Of a stretch of 41,645 bases of DNA, positions 8,096-15,022 are shown one piece after another. The notes under the pieces were generated by a model. That model saw only the letters and a program-made list of their open reading frames with translations, made no database searches and was not told the origin of the DNA. Each line of letters begins with the position of its first letter. Within the stretch, counting starts at the first letter, position 1. The stretch covers positions 1 through 41,645 of the forward strand of contig JANPDJ010000118.1 in the NCBI GenBank assembly GCA_031431395.1, read 5' to 3'. A program made the position numbers and the translations under genes. Origin of the DNA: VGPE01 sp031431395. Its GTDB lineage: Bacteria > Chloroflexota > Limnocylindria > Limnocylindrales > CSP1-4.

Positions 8096-8835
8096 CGATC
8101 GCGGCAGCCGATCGAGGCGAGGGTCCGCCGCCGTCCCTGTTCCAGCCCCATGACGTTCGTTCGCTCCGCGATCGGGCGTACGACGACATCCGCGAGGCAA
8201 TCCTGGCGGGCGCCCTCCAGCCCGGCGATCGAATCAAGGAGCGTGTCGTCGCCGCGCAGATGGGCATCTCAACGACGCCCGTGAAGGAGGCGTTGCGCCG
8301 CCTGGAGCAGGACGGCCTCGTCGTCTCGCAACCCCGGCGCGGCGCGGTCGTGGGGCCCCTTGCCCTGACGCCACCCCAGGAAGTCCTCCAGATCCGTGCC
8401 GACCTGGAGGGCTACGCGGCGCGCCTGGCGGCCGAGAAGATGTCGGCGACCCAGAAGCGGGCTCTCGTCGAGGAGCTGGCGACGCTCGATGCGCTGACCG
8501 CATCGGCGCAAGATCACGAGTCCGTGGCAGAGGCGAGCAACGCCTTCCATCACTCGATCCGGCTCGGCGCCGACAACGTGTTCCTGGAACGGTTCCTCAA
8601 TACCCTCGCGCCGTTCGACCGCACGATTCGCGCCCGCTCCACGTTGGACCCGGCCGAATGGGCGCTCGATCGCGCAGAGCACCGCGCGATGGTCGATGCG
8701 ATCCTCGCCGGCGACGGCTACACGGCCGAGCGGGTCATGCACGAGCATGTCCACCGCGTCATCGCCTTCTACGCACGCGACCAGGCCGGGACCGCACGGC
8801 GCGCGACGAGACGCCCCGCGCCGAGAACGCCGTAA
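8092..8835 (+). CDS. GntR-family (FCD) transcriptional regulator
   Basis: A 247-residue regulator. Residues about 20-85 form the GntR winged helix (RDRAYDDIREAILAGALQPG ... STTPVKEALRRLEQDGLV). Residues about 100-230 form the all-helical FCD effector domain, with EALDAL-like helices, the Asp of the metal/acid pocket region, and the His-bearing phrases FHHSI and EHRAMVDAIL. FCD regulators bind carboxylic acids or other pathway intermediates, often through a metal, and usually repress their neighbours. The GTG start at 8092 overlaps the enolase-superfamily gene. As the last gene of the catabolic operon it probably autoregulates; the 16-bp motif at 3732 and 29197 is the likely target. Confidence 0.92.
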   Translation: MTIAAADRGEGPPPSLFQPHDVRSLRDRAYDDIREAILAGALQPGDRIKERVVAAQMGISTTPVKEALRRLEQDGLVVSQPRRGAVVGPLALTPPQEVLQIRADLEGYAARLAAEKMSATQKRALVEELATLDALTASAQDHESVAEASNAFHHSIRLGADNVFLERFLNTLAPFDRTIRARSTLDPAEWALDRAEHRAMVDAILAGDGYTAERVMHEHVHRVIAFYARDQAGTARRATRRPAPRTP

Positions 8836-8985
8836 GGCAGTCGTCCAGCGGCAGTCCGGCGCCGAATTCCGTGTGCCGTGAAGCGAGGCCGGGGCACGAG
8901 CCGGCTGAGCCATGCTTTCCCATCTGGCGCAGGACCTCAATGCGGCCGGGTGGGACCGCGAACTGCGCCTGGCTGAGCGAGGCGC

Positions 8986-9339
8986 CTACCTGGGCAGGCG
9001 ATGACTGGAACTGAATACCAGGGCTCCGGGATTGAAATCCTCGGGCCGCATGTCGGCCGGATCAAAGCCGTGAACGTCCTTGCTCCACGCACGCCACCAG
9101 CGGTCATACGGGGTGTCCTGGAACGCGCGCATCAATCGGCCCGGGTCGTCGGTCTCCATGACCGTGATCGCAAGGTCACCCTGCGGGCTGGACTGCAGGT
9201 ACATCTCGTGGCGCGTGACGATAGCCTGCCGATTCAGATCGTCATAGGCGCTGCGATAGGGCTCGACCTCCGCCTGGAACGCGCGGACCCGGTCGGCTTT
9301 GCCGGGGAGGACCGGCAGGGCGTAGATGATCGTGGGCAT
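8986..9339 (-). CDS. small unknown protein, possibly DUF6176/dimeric alpha-beta barrel
   Basis: A 117-residue protein with ATG at 9339 and GGAGA 6 bases upstream. It begins PTIIYALPVLPGKADRVRAF, then has ITVMETDDPGRLMRAFQD and an aromatic patch DRWWRAW. The pattern of a beta strand, a long helix and a second strand ending in a metal- or substrate-like acidic loop resembles ferredoxin-like dimeric barrels (antibiotic-monooxygenase-like or DUF6176). No catalytic residues can be assigned. It stands alone between the GntR operon and the sigma-factor module, converging with the former and diverging from the latter. Confidence 0.6.
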   Translation of the reverse strand: MPTIIYALPVLPGKADRVRAFQAEVEPYRSAYDDLNRQAIVTRHEMYLQSSPQGDLAITVMETDDPGRLMRAFQDTPYDRWWRAWSKDVHGFDPADMRPEDFNPGALVFSSSHRLPR

Positions 9340-9499
9340 GGCGTTCTCCGAAGTTCATGTCTGCGGGGGACGTGGCCGGACATCGCGGCCGTTTCCACCC
9401 AAGCCAGTCTACGGCCGGCCGGATTGCCGTAAGCAGGGGGCACCGCGCCACGGGTCAAGGAACCCGTAGAGACGGCGCCAGGAGCCGCTCGCCATTCTT

Positions 9500-9528
9500 G
9501 AACCGATTGCCGGTCTCGCGCCGTCGTA
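9500..9528 (+). promoter_or_regulatory. candidate ECF-type promoter upstream of the first sigma gene
   Basis: GAACC (9500-9504) and CGTCGTA (9522-9528) are separated by 17 bases, as in promoters used by extracytoplasmic-function sigma factors. The ATG of the sigma gene follows 39 bases later. This suggests autoregulation. The paralogous gene at 12151 has CGTATA at a similar distance but no clear GAAC partner, so support is partial. Confidence 0.35.
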
Positions 9529-9567
9529 GGGTATGAGCGCGGCACCCGTCGCGCCGCCACTGGAGAC

Positions 9568-10122
9568 ATGGTGCAGCGCGATCTCGTCGAGGCGGCACAG
9601 CGCGGCGATCACGAGGCCTTCGAAGTCCTCGCGGCCGCGGCCGGCGACCGGCTCTTTGCGATCGCGCGGCTCATCCTCCAGAACCGCGACGGCGCCCAGG
9701 ATGCGGTCCAGGAAGCCCTGGTCCACGCCTGGCGGGAGCTGCCCGGACTACGCGATCCCGACCGCTTCGGGGCGTGGCTGCATCGGCTCGTCGTCAACGC
9801 CTGCGCCGACCAGGGTCGGCACCAGCGCCGGTGGTCGGCCGAGGTCCGGATGATCCGGGGCGAGCCGGAGACCGAGGATGGCGCGCAGTCGCTCGCCGAC
9901 CGCGATCAGCTGCAGCGAGGCTTCAGGCGCCTGAAGCCAGGGCAGCGAACGGTCGTGGTTCTCCACTTCTACCTGGGCCTGCCCGTCCCGGAGATCGCCG
10001 AGACGCTGGGCATCCCCCTTGGAACGGCCAAGTCACGACTTCACTACGCGATCGAGGCACTGCGCGCCGCACTCGAGGCGGACGCCCGGGTCCAGGTCGC
10101 CCGAAATGGAAACACAGCATGA
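9568..10122 (+). CDS. ECF-family RNA polymerase sigma factor, module 1
   Basis: A 184-residue sigma-70 protein with only regions 2 and 4. Region 2 covers residues about 15-80 (AARLILQNRDGAQDAVQEALVHAW-like, with the DA-QEA motif) and region 4 covers about 120-170 (LKPGQRTVVVLHFYLGL followed by the helix-turn-helix IAETLGIPLGTAKSRLHYA). It recruits RNA polymerase to a specific promoter set. Its stop overlaps the start of the RCC1 membrane-protein gene (ATGA), the usual arrangement of sigma and anti-sigma genes. A close paralogue lies at 12151-12699 in the same arrangement. Confidence 0.93.
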   Translation: MVQRDLVEAAQRGDHEAFEVLAAAAGDRLFAIARLILQNRDGAQDAVQEALVHAWRELPGLRDPDRFGAWLHRLVVNACADQGRHQRRWSAEVRMIRGEPETEDGAQSLADRDQLQRGFRRLKPGQRTVVVLHFYLGLPVPEIAETLGIPLGTAKSRLHYAIEALRAALEADARVQVARNGNTA

Positions 10123-11561
10123 CCCGAGAACACGCCGCCGAAGACCGCATCCGCGAATGGATCCACCAGGAGGCGTCTGGACAGTTGCCCGACTGGGTGC
10201 TGGACGCGACCTTCGAAGTGACGCGAGCGGAACGTCAACGGCGGCGCGTACCCGGGTTCAGGCGGCAGGCCGTGGGCGTTCCGCGGAGGGAGCACTCAAT
10301 GAACGGATTGGTCAAATGGGCCGCGGCGGCCGTGGTGGTCGTGGTGGTCGGTGGATTGGCATTCGTGGTCCTGCAGCCGAAGGCTTCGCCAAGAGTAGCC
10401 GCTCCGGTGGCGGCTACGGCCGCGCCGCCCGCCGCCGCGACATCGGGCCTCACTTCGCTTCCGGCGACCGGCAACGCGGTCGCGGTCGCCGCCAACAGCG
10501 GCTTCACGTGCGCGATCACCGCCAGCGGCGGGGTGAAGTGCTGGGGGTATAACGAATTTGGCTATCTGGGGAACGGGACGACGACCGAGAGCAGGAACCC
10601 GGTTGACGTATCGGGTCTGACCGGCGGAGTGACTGCCATCGCAGTGGGTGGCTTTCACGGTTGCGCGCTGATGCAGCTGGGCGGCGTCAAGTGCTGGGGC
10701 CGGAATGACGGCGGCCAGCTCGGAAACGGGACGATCACCTCAAGCAGCATCCCGGTCCAAGTCGCGGGCCTGACCAGCGGTGTCACCTCGATCGCGGCGG
10801 GCGCAGACCACTCCTGCGCCGTGACGAAGGCCGGGGGCGTCAAGTGTTGGGGCTTCAACGCGTTCGGCGATCTCGGGAACGGCTCAACAACCGGCAGCCT
10901 CACCCCGGTCGACGTCGCGGGCCTCAGCAGTGGCGTTACCGCGATCGCCGCGGGCGGTGACCACGCCTGCGCCGTAACGAAGGCCGGGGGCGTCAAGTGC
11001 TGGGGCTGGAATGCCGCCGGCCAGCTCGGGAACGGCTCGACAACCAGCAGCCTCACCCCGGTCGACGTCGCGGGCCTGACGAGCGGTGTCACCGCGATCG
11101 CCGCCGGCGACGTCCACACCTGTGCACTGCTGAGCGCAGGGGGCGTCAGGTGCTGGGGACTGAACAGTCTGGGCCAGCTCGGGACCGGGTCGACGACGAA
11201 CAGCAGCACTCCCGTCAACGTCACCGGCCTCACGACCGGGGTCACCGCCATTGCCGCGGGTCGTTCAGGCCATGCGAATTATGCCTTCCACACCTGTGCG
11301 CTCTTGACCGTCGGCGCAGTCAAATGCTGGGGCTGGAACAACAGCGGCCAGCTCGGAAATGGCACGACGACCAACAGCAGCGTCCCGGTTGACGTCTCAG
11401 GACTGGGCAGTGGCGCGACTGCGATCACGCTGGGTACAAGCCACAGCTGCGCACTTCTGGAGGGCGGCGGACTCGTGTGCTGGGGCAACAACACGAACGG
11501 TCGCCTCGGCGACGGCACCACCATCGATCGCCTTACGCCGGTGGTCGTGAAGGGAATCTGA
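10119..11561 (+). CDS. transmembrane RCC1-propeller protein, putative anti-sigma sensor, module 1
   Basis: A 480-residue protein. Residues 1-60 are polar and carry REWIHQEASGQLPDWVLDA, resembling the cytoplasmic segment of sigma-associated membrane proteins. About 65-85 form one hydrophobic span (AAAAVVVVVVGGLAFVV), followed by an Ala/Pro linker. From about 125 there are seven RCC1-type repeats of about 51 residues, each with a Cys after His or Phe (HxCAL) and a second Cys in KCWG. The paired cysteines fit disulfides in an exported propeller. It is translationally coupled to the ECF sigma gene, so sequestration of that factor is the inferred role; no classical ZAS motif is seen. An in-frame ATG at 10299 (residue 61) has GGAGGGA just upstream and could give a second, shorter product lacking the tail. 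Confidence 0.75.
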   Translation: MTREHAAEDRIREWIHQEASGQLPDWVLDATFEVTRAERQRRRVPGFRRQAVGVPRREHSMNGLVKWAAAAVVVVVVGGLAFVVLQPKASPRVAAPVAATAAPPAAATSGLTSLPATGNAVAVAANSGFTCAITASGGVKCWGYNEFGYLGNGTTTESRNPVDVSGLTGGVTAIAVGGFHGCALMQLGGVKCWGRNDGGQLGNGTITSSSIPVQVAGLTSGVTSIAAGADHSCAVTKAGGVKCWGFNAFGDLGNGSTTGSLTPVDVAGLSSGVTAIAAGGDHACAVTKAGGVKCWGWNAAGQLGNGSTTSSLTPVDVAGLTSGVTAIAAGDVHTCALLSAGGVRCWGLNSLGQLGTGSTTNSSTPVNVTGLTTGVTAIAAGRSGHANYAFHTCALLTVGAVKCWGWNNSGQLGNGTTTNSSVPVDVSGLGSGATAITLGTSHSCALLEGGGLVCWGNNTNGRLGDGTTIDRLTPVVVKGI

Positions 11562-11571
11562 CAGGCCCATC

Positions 11572-11605
11572 TGCGGCGGCCGCTCATGCGGGGGCGGTCG
11601 CCGCA
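11572..11605 (+). terminator. hairpin terminator after RCC1 module 1
   Basis: TGCGGCGGCCGC (11572-11583) pairs with GCGGTCGCCGCA (11594-11605), leaving a 10-base loop, 10 bp after the RCC1 gene stop. A hairpin of related sequence follows the paralogous gene at 14245, so the element was probably duplicated with the module. There is no U tract. Confidence 0.6.
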
Positions 11606-11661
11606 GCATCGTGAGACAACCGCCTGGTGGGCCACCCCCCAGGCGGTCTCGATTCCCACCC
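11603..11661 (-). pseudogene. short remnant of CocE/X-Pro-type hydrolase gene 3' end
   Basis: These 59 bases match 11975-12033 with about four mismatches (the first 35 are identical) and resemble the 3' end of the intact hydrolase gene at 15023. The minus-strand translation contains RVGIETAWGVAHQAVV, comparable to RVGFETEWQVAHQTVF in the intact protein. It also contains a hairpin (CCGCCTGG ... CCAGGCGG), so a mobile palindromic repeat is an alternative reading. Confidence 0.5.
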
Positions 11662-11741
11662 GCTGCCGCAACCGCTGACGTCGCCGTGTATGGGGCCAAA
11701 CGCCGGCGGCCGAGTCCCATCGCGTCCCGTCCCGCCAATCG

Positions 11742-11898
11742 TTCCCACGGTCGGTGGTAAACGAAGCTTCGGCCGTCGGCGAGGCCGATATCCCCTCACT
11801 CACCGGTGGTGGGATACGGCTTGGGGGTCGTTGGGCCCGAAACGGCCCGACCGAAGGCCAGCGGTTGGATCCGGGTCGCTTACTACCAACCAGCGGAA
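11742..11898. repeat. inverted-repeat element, copy 2 (MITE or structured RNA)
   Basis: The left arm TTCCCACGGTCGGTGGTAAA (11742-11761) pairs with the right arm TTACTACCAACCAGCGGAA (11880-11898), about 16 of 22 positions counting the adjoining CG. The interior can form GGTCG-TT-GGGCC ... GGCCCGACC (11826-11852) and ATCCC ... GGGAT (11789-11814). It lies between two remnants of one hydrolase gene, consistent with a mobile element, but a multibranched RNA is equally compatible. See copy 1 at 6775. Confidence 0.55.
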
Positions 11899-11937
11899 GC
11901 CGTGACGGAACGTATTCCCGACGGCCGGCCCACTTCG

Positions 11938-12073
11938 GGGGAATGACCGGCAGGATGAGGCGAGACGGCCGGTCTGCAGCATCGTGAGACAACCGCCTGG
12001 TGGGCCACCCGCCTGGCGGTCTCGAATCCCTCCCGGCCGCCGGTCTTCAGGTTGCGGTCGAAACGAAGATTGA
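11938..12073 (-). pseudogene. frameshifted 3' remnant of CocE/X-Pro-type hydrolase gene
   Basis: About 135 bases align with the 3' end of the intact hydrolase gene at 15031-15166. The minus strand encodes FDRNLKTGGREGFET then RRVAHQAV, and in another frame DRPSRLILPVIP. The intact protein has FDRNLNTGGRVGFET, WQVAHQTV and ARPSRLILPVIPSP. A net 4-base difference between accggcagg and tggtgggcc accounts for the shift. No upstream remainder of the gene is recognisable, so only the C-terminal 45 codons survive. Confidence 0.75.
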
Positions 12074-12150
12074 GTCGCCGCGACGTCCCCCGCGCCCATA
12101 CCGTATAGAGGCGCCCGGAATCGATCGGGTGTCGCTACGGCGGACGTGAC

Positions 12151-12699
12151 GTGGATGCCGAGCTGATCGGACGGGCGCAGCACGGGGACGAAGAGGCCTT
12201 CGCGAGCCTCGCCGTCGCCGCCGGCGACCGCCTCCACGCGGTGGCGCACAGGATCCTGCGCGACATCGACCTTGCCGAAGATGCGACGCAGCAGGCGCTG
12301 CTGACCATCTGGCAGGACCTTCCGCAACTTCGCGACCCGGCGCGCTTTGACGCATGGTCATACCGGGTCCTGGTGCGCGCCTGCTACGCCGTGGGACGCC
12401 GGTCACGCCGCTGGGCGCCGAACCTCTTTCTTCTGCCGGTCGATCAGCCGGTGGATGCGGAGGGCCTGACCTCGGTCGTCGATCGCGACCAGCTGGAACG
12501 CGGCTTCCGGCGCCTGTCCATCGACCATCGATCGGTGGTGGTCCTGCACCACTACCTCGACCTGTCGCTCGACGAGGTCGCCGAGGCTCTCGGTGTCCCC
12601 GTCGGGACGGTTCGATCCCGACTCCACCATGCAATGCGCGGACTGCGCGCGGCCCTCGAGGCCGACGCTCGGCCAACGGCGCGGGAGGCAACTCGATGA
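12151..12699 (+). CDS. ECF-family RNA polymerase sigma factor, module 2
   Basis: A 182-residue paralogue of the sigma factor at 9568, starting at GTG 12151. Region 2 reads AHRILRDIDLAEDATQQALLTIWQ, and region 4 has LSIDHRSVVVLHHYLDLSLDEV followed by the helix-turn-helix EALGVPVGTVRSRLHHA. Both paralogues share the linker phrase DRDQLxRGFRRL and end in RALEADAR-like sequence. The region 4 recognition helix differs (TVRSRL versus TAKSRL), so promoter choice may differ. The stop overlaps the next start by ATGA. The start codon is the least certain part because the ribosome-binding sequence (GGCGGA) is weak. Confidence 0.92.
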   Translation: MDAELIGRAQHGDEEAFASLAVAAGDRLHAVAHRILRDIDLAEDATQQALLTIWQDLPQLRDPARFDAWSYRVLVRACYAVGRRSRRWAPNLFLLPVDQPVDAEGLTSVVDRDQLERGFRRLSIDHRSVVVLHHYLDLSLDEVAEALGVPVGTVRSRLHHAMRGLRAALEADARPTAREATR

Positions 12700-14207
12700 G
12701 TACCGATCGCGAGACCACGTGCATCGTCCGGTCGTGGCTGGAGGAGGGCGCGACAGCGCTCCCGGACCGCGTCCTGGACGCGGTACTCGACCAGGTCCCC
12801 GCGACCCGCCAGCGCCGTGCCAGGTGGCCGGCGTGGATCTCCCGCGTGATGAAGTACCCGGACTCGGCCTCATCACATCTTGACGTGATCGACAGAACCA
12901 AGCAGCGGCACGCCCTGCGCGCGCCGCGGAGGGACTCCTCAATGAACGGATTGGTCAAGTGGGCCGCGGCGGCCGTGGTGGTCGTGGTGGTCGGTGGATT
13001 GGCGTTTGTCGTCCTGCAGCCCAAGGCTGCGCCAAACGTGGCCGCTCCAATCGCGACGACGGCTGCGCCAGCGACCGCCCCTGCCATCACCGCGGCGCCA
13101 GCCACCGCGACGCCCACGACTGCAGCGTTCGCCACCGGCGACGCGACCGCGGTCGCCGCCGGCCACGGCTTCACGTGTGCAATCACCGCCAGCAATGCCG
13201 TGAAGTGCTGGGGCTACAACAACTACGGCCAGCTTGGGAACGGCACGACGACCGACAGCCTGACCCCCGTCGATGTGCGGGGCCTGCCGGTCGGAGTAAC
13301 CGACCTCACGGTGGGCGGATATCACGCGTGCGTGCTGACAAGCGCAGGCGGAGTGCAGTGCTGGGGCCGCAACGATGGCGGCCAATTGGGCAATGGCAAG
13401 ATTGTCAACAGCAGCACGCCAGTTGACGTCTCGGGCCTGACGAGCGGCGTGACCGCGATCGCCGCAGCCGGCGGCTGGAGCTGTGCCCTAACCAGCGAAG
13501 GCGCAGTGAAGTGCTGGGGCTGGAATGCCGCCAGTCAGCTCGGCAACGGCCAGACGGACAACGTGAACACACCTGTTGACGTCGCCGGCCTCGGCAGCGA
13601 CGTCGCGGCGATCGCCGGGGGCGGTCGCCACACGTGCGCCCTGTCGAAGGCCGGGGGCGTCAAGTGCTGGGGGATCGTTGGCTCGTCCATCAACAGCAGG
13701 ACGCCTGTCGATATCGCGGGCGTGTCGAGCGGTGTCGCTGCAATCACCGCAGGGGACTACTTCAGTTGCGCCCTGCTCCGTGCAGGGGGCGTCAAGTGCT
13801 GGGGGTCCAACGGATCTGGCCAACTGGGGAACGGGACGACCAACGCCAGTGCCGTCGCCGTCGACGTAACTGGCCTCTCGGCCGGGATCATCGCCATTGC
13901 CGTGGGCCGTTCAGGTTCTCCGTTCCTTGCCTACCACGCCTGTGCGCTCACGAGCGTCGGCGCTGTGGAATGCTGGGGCGAGAACTACCACGGCCAACTC
14001 GGAAACGGCACGACAACCAAGAGCAGCACCCCGGTGAACGTCTCTGGCCTGGCCGGGGGCGTCGTAGCCATTACCGTCGGCGGAGACCACAGCTGCGCAC
14101 TCATGAGCAGCGGTGGCGTCGCCTGCTGGGGCAACAACGACAACGGTCGGCTTGGGAATGGCACGACCACCGATAGCTCGACGCCGGTCGTGGTCAAAGG
14201 TCTCTGA
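12696..14207 (+). CDS. transmembrane RCC1-propeller protein, putative anti-sigma sensor, module 2
   Basis: A 503-residue paralogue of the protein at 10119. Residues 1-82 carry VRSWLEEGATALPDRVLDAV and an Arg-rich stretch, a segment typical of sigma-associated membrane proteins in Chloroflexota. About 86-106 form the membrane span, nearly identical in DNA to the other copy. After an Ala/Thr/Pro linker come seven RCC1-type repeats, again with two cysteines per repeat. The fourth repeat is shortened (CWGIVGSSINSRTPVDI) and lacks the usual GQLGNGTTT. The gene overlaps the sigma gene and ends in a hairpin. The in-frame ATG 12942 with GGAGGGA upstream repeats the possible internal start of module 1. 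Sensing of an extracellular signal is inferred from the architecture. Confidence 0.75.
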   Translation: MSTDRETTCIVRSWLEEGATALPDRVLDAVLDQVPATRQRRARWPAWISRVMKYPDSASSHLDVIDRTKQRHALRAPRRDSSMNGLVKWAAAAVVVVVVGGLAFVVLQPKAAPNVAAPIATTAAPATAPAITAAPATATPTTAAFATGDATAVAAGHGFTCAITASNAVKCWGYNNYGQLGNGTTTDSLTPVDVRGLPVGVTDLTVGGYHACVLTSAGGVQCWGRNDGGQLGNGKIVNSSTPVDVSGLTSGVTAIAAAGGWSCALTSEGAVKCWGWNAASQLGNGQTDNVNTPVDVAGLGSDVAAIAGGGRHTCALSKAGGVKCWGIVGSSINSRTPVDIAGVSSGVAAITAGDYFSCALLRAGGVKCWGSNGSGQLGNGTTNASAVAVDVTGLSAGIIAIAVGRSGSPFLAYHACALTSVGAVECWGENYHGQLGNGTTTKSSTPVNVSGLAGGVVAITVGGDHSCALMSSGGVACWGNNDNGRLGNGTTTDSSTPVVVKGL

Positions 14208-14244
14208 TTTCCATCTTTCAGGCGTGGTGACACAGTAGATCTGC

Positions 14245-14272
14245 GGCGGCCGCCCAGCCGGGAGCGGCCGCC
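14245..14272 (+). terminator. hairpin terminator after RCC1 module 2
   Basis: GGCGGCCGC (14245-14253) pairs perfectly with GCGGCCGCC (14264-14272) around a 10-base loop, 37 bp after the gene. It shares CTGCGGCGGCCGC with the hairpin after module 1. Confidence 0.65.
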
Positions 14273-14330
14273 TCAGTTCGTTGCGGACCCGGTCATCCCG
14301 CTGCCCACCCACCGGGTGTCGCACCGGTGC

Positions 14331-14336
14331 TACACT
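14331..14336 (+). promoter_or_regulatory. -10 element for a leaderless toxin-antitoxin transcript
   Basis: TACACT lies 6 bases before GTG 14343, so transcription would begin at or next to the start codon. The preceding bases contain the palindrome CACCGGTG and the dyad GGTG-TCG-CACC, plausible sites for antitoxin autorepression. No good -35 hexamer is evident. Confidence 0.45.
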
Positions 14337-14342
14337 GGTCGG

Positions 14343-14624
14343 GTGCAGCGCATCGGAATCCGGGACCTGCGGAACGACACGAGTCGGGTGGTGAAGCGCG
14401 CCCGAGCCGGGGAGCGGATCGTCGTCACGATCGACGGCGTGCCGGCCGCCGAATTGGGGCCCCTGTCGTCGCGCTCGGAGAAGCCGACCCTCGAGGAGTT
14501 GATCGCTTCCGGCGCTGTGCGGCCGCCTCTGACCCGAGCCAAGCCCGGCACGGCCCGCCCCATTCCGATGGGCCTCGGTCCCACCACGACCGAGTTGATC
14601 CTGCAAGACCGCGACGAAGCGTGA
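14343..14624 (+). CDS. Phd/YefM-type antitoxin
   Basis: A 93-residue antitoxin starting at GTG 14343. Residues 1-45 (QRIGIRDLRNDTSRVVKRARAGERIVVTIDGVPAAEL) are the DNA-binding fold of the Phd/YefM family. The remainder is Pro- and Arg-rich, expected to be disordered until it wraps around the toxin. It overlaps the PIN-domain toxin gene by 4 bp. An upstream in-frame ATG at 14316 would put the -10 element inside the gene and is not favoured. Expected roles are toxin neutralisation and operon repression. Confidence 0.85.
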   Translation: MQRIGIRDLRNDTSRVVKRARAGERIVVTIDGVPAAELGPLSSRSEKPTLEELIASGAVRPPLTRAKPGTARPIPMGLGPTTTELILQDRDEA

Positions 14625-15022
14625 CGCTGTTCCTGGATTCGTCCGCGCTCGTCAAGCGCTACCTCGGCGAGCCGGCGAGCGCCATCGTGCTACGCGAGAT
14701 GGACCGCGATCTCGACTGGACGGCGTCCGCGCTTGCGCTCGCTGAGACGAGGCGTGCGATCTGTCGCGCTGCACTGGCGTCGGACGCGGAGGAAACGCTC
14801 CAGCACGAGCTCCGCTTGGATTGGAGCGCGTTCTTCGTCGTGGGTATCGACCAGGAACTGGTCGAGCGCGCGTCACAGATCTCCTGTTCGAACGGAACGC
14901 GCACGCTCGACTCGCTCCACATCGCCGCTGCCGAGCGGCTACCTGGGCCGCTGACGTTTCTCACGTTCGATGAACGCCAGGCCGCCGCGGCCCGATCGCT
15001 GGGGTTCACTGTCGTCCCCTGA
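14621..15022 (+). CDS. vapC: VapC-type PIN-domain ribonuclease toxin
   Basis: A 133-residue PIN-domain protein starting at GTG 14621. The acidic Mg2+ site is complete: Asp6 (LFLDSSALVKRY), Glu42 (ALAETRRA), Asp97 (TLDSLHIAAA) and Asp117 (LTFDERQ). VapC toxins cut tRNA or rRNA and stop translation when the antitoxin is lost. The gene overlaps the antitoxin gene. Its stop codon directly abuts the stop codon of the convergent hydrolase gene (TGA|TCA at 15020-15025), leaving no room for a terminator. Confidence 0.9.
   Translation: MTLFLDSSALVKRYLGEPASAIVLREMDRDLDWTASALALAETRRAICRAALASDAEETLQHELRLDWSAFFVVGIDQELVERASQISCSNGTRTLDSLHIAAAERLPGPLTFLTFDERQAAAARSLGFTVVP

Larger units (their letters stand above)
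11562..12150. other. 589-bp intergenic region of remnants and repeats
   Basis: No intact gene is supported. In order it holds a terminator hairpin (11572-11605), a short remnant of a CocE/X-Pro-type hydrolase gene (11603-11661), a 157-bp inverted-repeat element (11742-11898), a longer remnant of the same kind of hydrolase gene (11938-12073), and about 75 bases of leader before the second sigma gene, including CGTATA at 12102. Confidence 0.65.

Noticed and set aside
8912..9004. 30-codon open frame after the GntR gene
   Set aside because: It overlaps the 3' end of the convergent small gene, has no ribosome-binding site and no recognisable similarity.
11742..11898. Integron attC site, tRNA or group II intron as explanation of the inverted-repeat element
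   Set aside because: No attC core sites (RYYYAAC/GTTRRRY pair), no cloverleaf or T-loop, and no intron domain V or reverse transcriptase were seen.
10500..14200. RCC1 blade DNA as an intergenic repeat array
   Set aside because: The 153-bp periodicity keeps frame and codes for conserved blades, so it is coding.
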